Assembly: GCA_947624635.1 (NCBI GenBank)
Contig: CANQLF010000068.1
Location: 1-15,345 of the forward strand
Direction: 5' to 3'
DNA from: an uncultured Bacilli bacterium
Lineage (GTDB): Bacteria; Bacillota_I; Bacilli_A; RF39; UBA660
DNA length: 15,345 nucleotides
In this document: piece by piece, positions 6,483 through 14,979 of the stretch
How positions within the stretch are numbered: position 1 is the first letter of the stretch
Layout: every line of letters begins with the position of its first letter
Made by a program: the position numbers and the translations under genes
The notes under the pieces: generated by a model
Seen by the model: only the letters and a program-made list of their open reading frames with translations
What the model was told of the DNA's origin: nothing
Database searches by the model: none

Positions 6483-8048
6483 ATGGAAAGTACTAAAATG
6501 TTAGAAATAGTAAATAATCTTAGAAAGGATTATGTATTCGAACAATATACAAGAATAGTAGTAAACTTTAAAGACTATGAAAAAACCTCAAGAAAACAAA
6601 TGATAGAAAGTATATATAAAATATATGATGATTATGAAAATATATTAGATATATGTACTACTAGAGAATTAAAATTTCTAGAGAAAGTTCTTAATAAAAA
6701 AATCGAAGAAAATATTTTATCAAATGAGCAATGCAGATGGGAAATAAATAATCTTCATGATAAATTCCTTTTACAATTTGATCATACAAATAATGGAGTT
6801 TTTATCCCAGATGAAATAAAAGATAAAGTAAAAGAAGCAATTAAAAATGTAGACTGGACTATAACAAAAAACAAAGACGAGATAAATGAAGTTTTAATAG
6901 GTTATTGTAAAGTTCAAGGTTCTGTACTATTAAAAGCATTTTTATCATTTGTTACTAATATTAGTGATATGGATGAAGAATTCTTTTATTATCATATTTA
7001 TAACAATAAATTATTCAGATATTACGTTTATTTATTTACAGAAGATATTAGTGGAATAGGAGAAGATATTGAAGTAGGTATATATCAAGATTATTTTTAT
7101 CTAAAAGAAGAATTAGATATGGCTAGAAAGAAGCAAGGTATTGCAGGTTCATTTCCTATTAATATCGAACAATATAAAACAATATTCTATAATGATTTTG
7201 ATATCAATAATAAAAAGATAAAAAGATTATTAAATGAAGTAAACAAAATACCAATATTAAAATATTTAGGAGTCGATTTAATTAAAGAATATGCCCTTTT
7301 AAATATGGACAGAAACCAATTAAAAGAAAAAATCTCATCATTTTATTCACTAAGAGATCATGATTTAACTGAATTTTTTAATATATTAGATGAAGCAATG
7401 GATGAAATGCCGTCAGGGGCATTAAATGGTTTTACTCCTAATCAAGCTAAAGAAATTAATTTGGAAAGCAAGAAATTAAAAATTCAAAAAGAAAAAAGTT
7501 ATGTAAAACAACAAAATGCATGTTTAGATAAAAAAGATGCCAAATTGTTTTACAAAATATATCTTGCATTACTAGATTATACTAATCAATTATATAAAAT
7601 TAAAAAGAATTTAAAAATACACAAACAGCAAGACATAAATCCATTAGAAATAATGGATATTGTAGAAAAATTTTGGGAAAATAAAGAGGAAGTTATTACT
7701 GAATTTTGCCTAGCTAATCCTTATAAATTTAATGATGAAGAAATAAATTTAACTAATGATTTTAAAAAAGGTATTAGAGGAGTTTATATACTTGCTAAAT
7801 ATGAAAAGGAATATACTGCATTTTTAAATGAAGATAAAGCTTATATGGTAAAAGGTATAAATTGTAATATAGATAATCTAATTTCATATAAAAAATTACC
7901 GATCGCACTTATAACAACAATACTTCCATTTAAAAATGTTTTAGTATACGATAGCTTAATTAGCGAGTTTAATATTCAAATGGGCAATGAATTTGAAAAA
8001 ATGGCTTTAAATGAATATTCAAAATTAATGAAATATTATCATTTATAA
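6483..8048 (+). CDS. Uncharacterised protein linked to the SWIM and pRiA4b-like genes
   Basis: A 521-residue soluble protein without signal peptide or membrane segments, with GGAAGTGGTGAT (6468-6479) just before ATG. I do not recognise a catalytic domain. The N-terminal two thirds look all-helical. Around residues 307-322 lies DEMPSGALNGFTPNQA, which resembles the P-x-W-x-L-x-G-x-T-P-x-E segment often seen in proteins carrying SEC-C or YecA-type zinc tails, but no such Cys tail is present. The last 150 residues (from about KGIRGVYILAKYEKEYTAFL) are predicted beta-rich and would form a separate domain. It is the last gene of the operon and is followed by a terminator. Function unknown; physical association with the SWIM protein is an inference from gene order only. 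Confidence 0.75.
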   Translation: MESTKMLEIVNNLRKDYVFEQYTRIVVNFKDYEKTSRKQMIESIYKIYDDYENILDICTTRELKFLEKVLNKKIEENILSNEQCRWEINNLHDKFLLQFDHTNNGVFIPDEIKDKVKEAIKNVDWTITKNKDEINEVLIGYCKVQGSVLLKAFLSFVTNISDMDEEFFYYHIYNNKLFRYYVYLFTEDISGIGEDIEVGIYQDYFYLKEELDMARKKQGIAGSFPINIEQYKTIFYNDFDINNKKIKRLLNEVNKIPILKYLGVDLIKEYALLNMDRNQLKEKISSFYSLRDHDLTEFFNILDEAMDEMPSGALNGFTPNQAKEINLESKKLKIQKEKSYVKQQNACLDKKDAKLFYKIYLALLDYTNQLYKIKKNLKIHKQQDINPLEIMDIVEKFWENKEEVITEFCLANPYKFNDEEINLTNDFKKGIRGVYILAKYEKEYTAFLNEDKAYMVKGINCNIDNLISYKKLPIALITTILPFKNVLVYDSLISEFNIQMGNEFEKMALNEYSKLMKYYHL

Positions 8049-8064
8049 TTAGTTATATTGTAAT

Positions 8065-8097
8065 AAAAAGTTAGAGTTAAATACTTCGACTTTTTTC
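8065..8097 (+). terminator. Intrinsic terminator ending the wecA-like operon
   Basis: AAAAAGT (8065-8071) pairs with ACTTTTT (8089-8095). An inner AGT/ACT pairing lengthens the stem, and the T run continues to 8096. The A-rich 5' arm suggests it could also act in the opposite direction, although no reverse gene is present. Confidence 0.6.
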
Positions 8098-8126
8098 TTT
8101 ACTCCAAACTTTTTACCATGTATAAT
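8098..8126 (+). promoter_or_regulatory. Promoter of the addB operon
   Basis: TATAAT (8121-8126) is preceded at 17 bp by TTTACT (8098-8103, four of six matches to TTGACA). Initiation near 8133 would start the mRNA almost at the AGGTGAT ribosome-binding site (8133-8139), giving a leader of about 11 nt. Confidence 0.5.
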
Positions 8127-8143
8127 TATATTAGGTGATAGAT

Positions 8144-10525
8144 ATGCAGTATGAATTTATTAAAGATAGGTCATTATTAATAGTACCTAATAATATAAAA
8201 GATGATATACTTAAATATTTAAGTAAACAAAACATATTAATAGATTACAAAATAATGTCTAAAGAAGAGTTAAAAAAGAAATTATTATTTGATTATAATT
8301 CAAATACTATTCTTTATATGATAAAAAAATATAATATAAAACCAACAATCGCACATACTTATTTAGAAAATATGTACTATTTAGAAAATAAAAAATATAC
8401 ATCACCTAAACTAAATGAATTAAATAAAATGAAACAAGATCTAATAGAAAATAAACTTTTAATCATAGATAAATTATTTAAATTGTATTTAAAAGAAAAA
8501 AATGTAATAGTATATGGATATGATTATATTGATAATTTCTTTAAGAAATTATTAGATCAAATAGAAGAATATACCCATGTTCAAATAATAGAAAAAGTAC
8601 ATCAACAAAACAAAAAACACACAGTATATGAATTTGATACAATAGATGAAGAAATAGAATTTGTCGCAACAAAAATAGTAGAGTTAATTAATAGTGACAT
8701 AGATATAAATAATATTTATTTAAGTAATGTAACAGATGAATACAATAATGTAATATCTAGAATATTTAAATTCTACAATATACCTATAACTATAGATAAA
8801 CATAAATTAAGTGATACTATAATAACAAATGAATTTATTAATTTATTAAAAACAAATAAGGATTTAAATACTACAATAAATGAAATAAGTGAAAAATATA
8901 ATAATACTTTAGAAAATTCTAATATAATTAATAAAATAATAGATATATGTAATAATTATGATAATTATGTAATTAATGATGAATTTATAGAAACAATAGA
9001 ATATGATTTTAACAATAGTTATATTAAAGAAGCTATATTAGAAAATAAAGTAGGTATAATAGATATCTATAATAATATTATAGATGACGAAAAATATATA
9101 TTCTTACTTGGATTTAACCAAGGTGTAATACCTAAAGTATATAAAGATGAAGATTATATAAGTGATAATTTGAAAAGTGAAGTAGGGTTAGAGGACACAA
9201 CAACTAAAAATAAAATAGAAAAACAAATTGTAAGAAATATTATAAATAGTATTAAAAATTTAACAATAACTTATAAACTAAAAACACCATTTGATGAATA
9301 CTATAAATCACTATTAATAGATGAAGATGAAATGGTAGTAAATAGACCTAAAATATCTTTAGATAAAACATATTCTAATTTACAAAATAAAATAAATTTA
9401 ACAAAAAAACTAGATAATTTAGTTAAATATGGAACAATAGATAATGACTTACCAATATTATATAATTCATATAAAACAATAGATTATTTAACATTTGATA
9501 ATAAATTTAGCGGAATAAATAAAAATAATTTATACGAATTTTTAAACAACAAATTATTATTATCATATTCAAGTATAGATAAATTTTATAGATGTAAATT
9601 TAGATATTATATAAATAGTATCTTAAAATTAGAAAAATATGAAGAAACATTTCCAATACTTATCGGTAATTTATTTCACTATGTATTATCAGTAGCTTTT
9701 AATACTGACTTTGATTTTGATATGGAATGGAATAATTACTTGAAAGATAAAGAGTTATCTTACAAAGAAAAATTCTTTATAGAAAAATTAAAAAGTGAAT
9801 TATTATTTATAATAGATACAATAAAAGAACAAAATAAATTCTCTAATCTTAATAAAAGTTATCATGAAGAAAAGATATATATAAACAAAGATAAGAATAT
9901 TAAAATAACATTTATGGGAATTGTAGATAAAATAATGTATGAAGAAAAAGAAGGTAAAACTATCGTTGCGATAATAGATTATAAAACAGGTAATCCTGAG
10001 ACCAATTTAAACAACACTATATATGGAATAGAAATGCAACTACCAGTATATATTTATCTAGTTAAAAATAGTAAGAAATTAAGTAATGTTAAAATTGCAG
10101 GATTCTATTTACAAAAAATACTTAACAATGAAGTTATAGTTAAACCTGGCGAATCACAAGAAAAAAATAAAAAAGATTCTCTTAAATTAATAGGATATAG
10201 TAATTCTAATGAGGATATATTAAAAGAATTTGATTTTTCATACAAAGATAGTGAAGTAATCAAAAGTATGAAAGTAGGGAAGAATGGTTTTTATAGTTAT
10301 TCAAAAGTTATAAATGATGAAAAAATAGATGCATTATCTAATATGGTAGATAAAAAAATAGATGAAGCAATAGATGAAATAATTAATGCTAATTTTGAAA
10401 TCGACCCAAAAAGAATAGATAATAAAAATATAGGTTGTGAGTTTTGTAACTTTAAAGATATATGTTATGTTAATGAAAAAGATTATAAAAATTTAGTATC
10501 ACATAAAGATTTAGATTTTCTATAA
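8144..10525 (+). CDS. addB: AddB-type nuclease/helicase subunit, short form
   Basis: A 793-residue subunit of the AddAB double-strand-break resection enzyme. ATG 8144 follows AGGTGAT (8133-8139). The C-terminal nuclease is complete: H512 (GNLFHYVL), D595 (GIVDK), D612-Y-K614 (IIDYKTG) and Q632 (MQLPVY). Four cysteines are placed for the AddB 4Fe-4S cluster: C484 (FYRCKFRYY), then C765, C768 and C774 (CEFCNFKDIC). The middle keeps a degenerate helicase core (FLLGFNQGVIPK near 325-336). Full-length AddB is usually about 1150 residues with an N-terminal Walker A; here no GxxGxGKT exists, and the terminator and promoter just upstream leave no room for a longer start. The protein is therefore naturally short rather than truncated. 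Its partner addA lies two genes downstream in the same direction. Confidence 0.9.
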   Translation: MQYEFIKDRSLLIVPNNIKDDILKYLSKQNILIDYKIMSKEELKKKLLFDYNSNTILYMIKKYNIKPTIAHTYLENMYYLENKKYTSPKLNELNKMKQDLIENKLLIIDKLFKLYLKEKNVIVYGYDYIDNFFKKLLDQIEEYTHVQIIEKVHQQNKKHTVYEFDTIDEEIEFVATKIVELINSDIDINNIYLSNVTDEYNNVISRIFKFYNIPITIDKHKLSDTIITNEFINLLKTNKDLNTTINEISEKYNNTLENSNIINKIIDICNNYDNYVINDEFIETIEYDFNNSYIKEAILENKVGIIDIYNNIIDDEKYIFLLGFNQGVIPKVYKDEDYISDNLKSEVGLEDTTTKNKIEKQIVRNIINSIKNLTITYKLKTPFDEYYKSLLIDEDEMVVNRPKISLDKTYSNLQNKINLTKKLDNLVKYGTIDNDLPILYNSYKTIDYLTFDNKFSGINKNNLYEFLNNKLLLSYSSIDKFYRCKFRYYINSILKLEKYEETFPILIGNLFHYVLSVAFNTDFDFDMEWNNYLKDKELSYKEKFFIEKLKSELLFIIDTIKEQNKFSNLNKSYHEEKIYINKDKNIKITFMGIVDKIMYEEKEGKTIVAIIDYKTGNPETNLNNTIYGIEMQLPVYIYLVKNSKKLSNVKIAGFYLQKILNNEVIVKPGESQEKNKKDSLKLIGYSNSNEDILKEFDFSYKDSEVIKSMKVGKNGFYSYSKVINDEKIDALSNMVDKKIDEAIDEIINANFEIDPKRIDNKNIGCEFCNFKDICYVNEKDYKNLVSHKDLDFL

Positions 10526-10630
10526 TATTATTGCTACGCTAAAAAATGTTGTAAAAAAACGCAAAAAAATTAAAAAATAAGTAAAAAAGCAACAATAAAA
10601 TATCTATAAATTAAAAAAGGATTGATAAAA

Positions 10631-11056
10631 TTGAGAAGAGTAAATTTAAGTGGTTTAAAACCAGAACAAAAAATAGCTATATTTAAAGTAAAATATATAC
10701 AAAATATAATAACATCAATAATTGTACTTGGAATATTATTATTCGCACTAAAAGCTAATTTAGGTTCAATGTTTTTAATATTCATAGTACCTTTTATAAT
10801 TGCAGATATAGCTTATCTATGTCTATCGATATATAATTTACTAACACTAAAACCTGGAAAAAATTATTCAAAACAAATAAATTATTCACACAATATATAT
10901 ATGATAGGTTTTCTTAGCTTTTGGTTTATGATTTTAATATTTTGTACATATTTAATAATCAAAGATAAAAGTGTAATTATGCTTATATTTTCAATTCCAT
11001 TTTGGATTGTTGGAATAAAATTATTAATAAAACTAATTAATAACATGAGGAAGTGA
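10631..11056 (+). CDS. Small four-helix membrane protein between addB and addA
   Basis: A 141-residue protein of unknown function. TTG 10631 is preferred (AAGGA at 10617-10621, nine bases upstream) over TTG 10622, which lies against that site and would add three residues. Four hydrophobic segments lie near residues 24-41, 45-67, 89-110 and 114-134. The N-terminus is basic and both loops are short, with a basic, polar loop at about 73-88 (LKPGKNYSKQ). No catalytic or transport motif is evident. It is separated from addB by about 100 nt of A-rich DNA without a clear terminator, and its stop lies four bases before the addA start; the addA ribosome-binding site overlaps its last codons. Coupling to addA is likely, but a role in recombination is not implied. 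Confidence 0.7.
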   Translation: MRRVNLSGLKPEQKIAIFKVKYIQNIITSIIVLGILLFALKANLGSMFLIFIVPFIIADIAYLCLSIYNLLTLKPGKNYSKQINYSHNIYMIGFLSFWFMILIFCTYLIIKDKSVIMLIFSIPFWIVGIKLLIKLINNMRK

Positions 11057-11060
11057 TATT

Positions 11061-14000
11061 ATGCCTAGTTGGACAGATGAACAACTTTCCGCAATAAATA
11101 AAGAAGGAACTAACATAATTGTAAGTGCAGGAGCAGGTAGTGGTAAGACTGCCGTATTATCTGAAAGAGTTATAAGAAAACTAAAATCAGGAGTAAGTAT
11201 AGATAATCTTTTAATACTAACTTTTACAAAAGCTGCCGCACATGAAATGAAAGAAAGAATAAGAAATAAAATAAAAAAAGAAAAATCATTAAGTAGTGAA
11301 CTCGACATAATAGATTCCGCACCTATAACAACTTTCGATAGTTATGCATTATCTATTCTAAAAAAATATCATTACATACTAAACGTATCAAGTAGTGTTA
11401 AAGTATGTGAAAGTAGTGTAATAAATTTAAAAAAAGAAGAAATGATAGATGATATTTTTGAAGAATTATATAAAGAAGAAAATAAAAAATTTTTAAAATT
11501 AATTAGTGATTTCTGCACTAAAGATGATCCAGAAATAAAAAAATACATATTATCTATAAATAATAAATTAGATATGAAATATGATAAAATATCATATTTA
11601 AATAATTATATAGAAAATAATTATAACAGTGAAAAAATAGATAATGATATTAGTAAATATACAAATATATTATTAGATAAAATAAAAGAAATAGAAAAAG
11701 AACTAAATATAATAGGCAAATATGTAGATATAGATTATTATAATAAAATTTATAATTCACTAATAAATTTATTACAAAGTAAGACATATAATCAAATTAA
11801 AAATAATCTAGATATAAAAATGCCACAACTACCAAGAGGTACAATAGAAAAAGTAAAAACATCCAAAGATAACATTACATCAATAATAAAAGACTTAATA
11901 TCACTTACTAGTTATGAAGATATTAATGAAATAAAAGAATCTATATATAGTACTAAAGATTATATAGAAGTAATAATAGATATAATATTAAAATTAGATA
12001 AAAAAATTAATGATTTTAAATTCAAATACGATACTTATGAATTTAACGATATAGCTAAAATGGCAATAAAAATAGTTAAAGAAAATGCTGAAATAAGAAA
12101 TGAATTAAAAAATCATTTCGACGAAATACTAGTAGATGAATACCAAGATACAAATGACTTACAAGAAGAATTTATAAATTTAATAAGTAACAATAATGTC
12201 TATATGGTAGGAGATATCAAACAGTCTATATATAGATTTAGAAATGCTAATCCTAATATTTTTAAAAATAAATATGATAAATATTCTACTAATGATAATG
12301 GAATAAAAATAGATTTAAATAAAAACTTTAGATCTAGAAAAGAAACACTAGATAATATAAATATAATATTTAATATAATAATGGATGATTTAATAGGCGG
12401 AGCAGACTATGTAACATCACATCAAATGATATTTGGTAATATGGCTTATGAAGAAATAGGAAAAACTAATCAAAACAACAATTTTGAAATATATAATTAC
12501 ACATATGATAAAGATTTAAACTATTCCAAAGAAGAAATAGAAATATTTATAACTGCTAAAGATATACTAGAAAAAGTAAAAAATAAATATCAAATATTCG
12601 ATAAAGATAACAATCAAAAAAGAAATATAGAATATAAAGATTTCGTAATATTAATGGATAGAACAACTAACTTTGATTTATATAAAAAAATATTTGAATA
12701 TTTAAATATTCCACTTAATGTATATAAAGATGAAATAATAAATGATGGTATAGATATTTATGTAATAAGAAATATTTTAAAATTAATATTAAAAGAAAAA
12801 AATAAAGTATATGATGAAGAATATAGATATGCGTTTATGTCTGTAGCTAGAAGTTTCTTATTTGATTATACAGATGATGAGATATTTACCATCATTAAAG
12901 ATAATATGACAAGCGAAAGTGAAATACTTAAAATAATAAAAGAAACTATAAAAAATATAGATAATAGTAGTAGTAGAGAATTATTAAATCTTATAATAGA
13001 TAAATTTAACTTCTATGAAAGACTTATAAAAATAGGTAATATAGAAGATGCAATGATAAGAATAGAGTATTTGTATAACCTTGCTGACAACTTAAAAGAT
13101 ATGAACTATAATGTAATAGATTTTATAAATTATATAGATGAAATATCTAAAAGAAATTATGAAATTAAATATAGTAAAAATACTAATGATGAAAATAGTG
13201 TTAAGATAATGACTATCCATAAATCCAAAGGATTAGAATATCATGTGTGTTATTATACAGGATTACATTCTAAATTTAATATAAGTGATTTAAAAGAAAA
13301 ATTTACATACGATAACACTTACGGAATAATAACACCTTATTATAGCAATGGACAATTTAATACAATCTATAAAGATCTTCTTAAAGATAAATATATGAAA
13401 GAAGAAATAGGAGAGAAGATAAGATTATTTTATGTCGCACTAACTAGAGCTAAAGAAAAAATGATAATGATAACTGATTTAAGTACAAAAGATGAAATAG
13501 ATAAAATTGATGGTTTAATAGACAACAGTATAAAATTAAAATACACATCATTTTTAGATATATTAAAATCTATTAAAAGTAATTTATGTGAATATATAAA
13601 AGATATAGATATTAATAAATTAAATTTAACTAAAGATTATAATTTAATTAAAAATTATAATTATAAAGATAATATTCCAAGTACAAATAGTTTGGTTAGT
13701 GTTAGTGAAATAAATATAGATAATAATATAAAAGAAGAAGTTAAATTCTCTAAAGAAGTTCATAAACTAATAGATAGTAAAACTAAAAATAATATTAATT
13801 TAGGTAAAAATATTCACTATTTATTAGAAGTATTAGATTTTAAAAATATTAATATAGATAAATTAAATATTAGTGATTTCTATAAAAATAAAATTAAAAA
13901 ATTATTAAATAGTAAAATATTTAATAATATAGAAAATAGTAAAATATATAAAGAATATGAATTTAAATATGAAATAGATGATAACATTTATCATGGAGTA

Positions 14001-14192
14001 ATAGATCTTATGATAGAAAATGATGATGAAGTAAAAATAGTAGATTACAAATTAAAAAATATAACTGATAATGAATATATTAAACAACTTAGTGGATATA
14101 AGAAATTTATAGAAAATAAATTAAATAAAAAAGTTAATATATACTTATATTCAATAATAGAAGAAGAATTAGTAGAAGTAAAGGAGAGTTAA
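11061..14192 (+). CDS. addA: AddA helicase-nuclease subunit
   Basis: A 1043-residue SF1A (UvrD-like) helicase fused to a RecB-type nuclease. It is the motor and one nuclease of AddAB, which resects DNA ends for RecA loading. Start ATG follows GAGGAAGTGAT. Motifs in order: Q8, Walker A AGAGSGKT with K29, LTFTKAAAHEM (Ia), VDEYQD with D359-E360 (II), GDIKQSIYRFR from G384 (III), LNKNFRSR (IV), MTIHKSKGLEY near 717 (V) and RLFYVALTRAKEK from R788 (VI). The nuclease carries H919 (GKNIHYLLE), D982 (GVIDLM), D995-Y-K997 (VDYKLK) and QLSGY. At 1043 residues it is shorter than the roughly 1230 of Bacillus AddA, matching the short AddB, but no essential motif is missing. It lies four bases after the membrane protein gene and three before the HD gene. 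Confidence 0.95.
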   Translation: MPSWTDEQLSAINKEGTNIIVSAGAGSGKTAVLSERVIRKLKSGVSIDNLLILTFTKAAAHEMKERIRNKIKKEKSLSSELDIIDSAPITTFDSYALSILKKYHYILNVSSSVKVCESSVINLKKEEMIDDIFEELYKEENKKFLKLISDFCTKDDPEIKKYILSINNKLDMKYDKISYLNNYIENNYNSEKIDNDISKYTNILLDKIKEIEKELNIIGKYVDIDYYNKIYNSLINLLQSKTYNQIKNNLDIKMPQLPRGTIEKVKTSKDNITSIIKDLISLTSYEDINEIKESIYSTKDYIEVIIDIILKLDKKINDFKFKYDTYEFNDIAKMAIKIVKENAEIRNELKNHFDEILVDEYQDTNDLQEEFINLISNNNVYMVGDIKQSIYRFRNANPNIFKNKYDKYSTNDNGIKIDLNKNFRSRKETLDNINIIFNIIMDDLIGGADYVTSHQMIFGNMAYEEIGKTNQNNNFEIYNYTYDKDLNYSKEEIEIFITAKDILEKVKNKYQIFDKDNNQKRNIEYKDFVILMDRTTNFDLYKKIFEYLNIPLNVYKDEIINDGIDIYVIRNILKLILKEKNKVYDEEYRYAFMSVARSFLFDYTDDEIFTIIKDNMTSESEILKIIKETIKNIDNSSSRELLNLIIDKFNFYERLIKIGNIEDAMIRIEYLYNLADNLKDMNYNVIDFINYIDEISKRNYEIKYSKNTNDENSVKIMTIHKSKGLEYHVCYYTGLHSKFNISDLKEKFTYDNTYGIITPYYSNGQFNTIYKDLLKDKYMKEEIGEKIRLFYVALTRAKEKMIMITDLSTKDEIDKIDGLIDNSIKLKYTSFLDILKSIKSNLCEYIKDIDINKLNLTKDYNLIKNYNYKDNIPSTNSLVSVSEINIDNNIKEEVKFSKEVHKLIDSKTKNNINLGKNIHYLLEVLDFKNINIDKLNISDFYKNKIKKLLNSKIFNNIENSKIYKEYEFKYEIDDNIYHGVIDLMIENDDEVKIVDYKLKNITDNEYIKQLSGYKKFIENKLNKKVNIYLYSIIEEELVEVKES

Positions 14193-14195
14193 TTT

Positions 14196-14771
14196 ATGAC
14201 GCCAGATGAAGCACTTAAAATGTTAGAAGAAGCCAAAAAAACTGCATCATGTACAGGTTGGATAAAACATTCAAAATGTGTGGGTGATGCAGCTGGAGTA
14301 ATTGCTAAAGCACTCAATTTAGATGTAGATAAAGCTAAAACTTTAGGATATATACATGATATAGGTAAAAGTGTAGGACCATTTGAAAATCATGTTATGA
14401 ATGGATATGAACATTTAAAAAAATTAGGATACGATGATGAATACTGTAATATTTGTCTAACTCATTCATACTTAAATAACGATATAGTTTGTACTGCAGG
14501 TGGAATACCTAAAGATATTCCTTTTAGAACTAAATTTATTAAAGAACATGAATACACTATTTATGAAAAAATAATTAATATATGTGATTTAATGTGTACT
14601 AAAGTAGTAAATACCGTAAATAAAAGATTAGTAGATATCATAATTAGAAGAGGAGCTTATTCTAATACTCAATATCACATTAAAGAAACATATAAGTTAA
14701 AAGAATATTTTGATAATTTATTAGGATATAATTTATATGATTTATTTCCTGAAATAAAAGATAATTTATAG
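14196..14771 (+). CDS. HD-domain (HDIG) metal-dependent phosphohydrolase
   Basis: A 191-residue soluble protein with AAGGAG (14181-14186) nine bases before ATG. It has the HD-superfamily metal ligands: H25 (WIKHSKCV), H54-D55 (GYIHDIGKS), H66 and H73 (HVMNGYEHL), H90 (LTHS) and D131 (CDLM). The HDIGK core and spacing fit small HDIG phosphohydrolases that act on nucleotides or phosphoesters; the substrate cannot be read from sequence. It is not assigned to YqeK or a dNTPase. Several Cys (residues 19, 28, 84, 87, 99, 130, 134) are notable but form no clear cluster. It starts three bases after addA and ends the operon at a strong dyad, so it is co-transcribed with the repair genes. Confidence 0.8.
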   Translation: MTPDEALKMLEEAKKTASCTGWIKHSKCVGDAAGVIAKALNLDVDKAKTLGYIHDIGKSVGPFENHVMNGYEHLKKLGYDDEYCNICLTHSYLNNDIVCTAGGIPKDIPFRTKFIKEHEYTIYEKIINICDLMCTKVVNTVNKRLVDIIIRRGAYSNTQYHIKETYKLKEYFDNLLGYNLYDLFPEIKDNL

Positions 14772-14805
14772 AAAATATGTAATATAGTACATTAATTTTG
14801 TATGG

Positions 14806-14835
14806 CAATCGCTTAAAAATTTTTTTAAGCGATTG
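14806..14835 (+). terminator. Perfect 14-bp dyad after the HD gene, probable terminator
   Basis: CAATCGCTTAAAAA (14806-14819) is exactly complementary to 14822-14835, with TT at the centre, so the physical loop would open several A-T pairs. The stem is followed only by TTATT rather than a long T run. It is stronger in pairing than the other terminators here but weaker in tail. It could instead be a protein-binding palindrome. Confidence 0.55.
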
Positions 14836-14901
14836 TTATTCAATTATTGTAAAAATTGTGATGTTATGGTAAACTAAACACATAATAGAGATTGAAACTG
14901 A

Positions 14902-14922
14902 TGTAAAATTTACAATTTTTTT
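14902..14922 (+). terminator. Possible second hairpin/T-tract upstream of promoter 2
   Basis: TGTAA (14902-14906) and TTACA (14910-14914) form a short hairpin just before seven T (14916-14922). Alternatively, ACAATTTTT (14912-14920) pairs with AAAAATTGT (14851-14859) across a 52-base loop. Either would end leftover transcription 21 nt before the poly-G promoter, much as the terminator at 2486-2515 does for promoter 1. The stem is weak and the call tentative. The rest of 14836-14942 shows nothing else I can name. Confidence 0.25.
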
Positions 14923-14942
14923 CATGAAACTGTGGAAAACTC

Positions 14943-14970
14943 TTGACAATTGGGGGGGGCATCATAGAAT
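14943..14970 (+). promoter_or_regulatory. Poly-G spacer promoter 2 (candidate phase-variable promoter)
   Basis: TTGACA (14943-14948) and TAGAAT (14965-14970) are 16 bp apart. The spacer holds eight consecutive G at 14952-14959. One extra G would give the ideal 17 bp. The sequence upstream of the -35 box (TGTGGAAAAC, 14931-14940) matches promoter 1 at eight of ten positions. It drives the TasA-like gene at 15038. Confidence 0.75.
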
Positions 14971-14979
14971 TATATTAGA

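Noticed and set aside
11033..11308. Minus-strand 91-codon frame over the start of addA
   Set aside because: It is the reverse of the conserved Walker A region of addA and has no start signals.
14931..14939. DnaA-box-like TGTGGAAAA upstream of promoter 2
   Set aside because: It differs from the consensus, stands alone, and the matching position at promoter 1 (TGTTGAAAA) differs further. It is better explained as part of the shared promoter module.
14971..14976. TATATT as the -10 box of promoter 2
   Set aside because: It would give a 22-bp spacer from TTGACA; TAGAAT at 14965 gives 16 bp and five of six matches.
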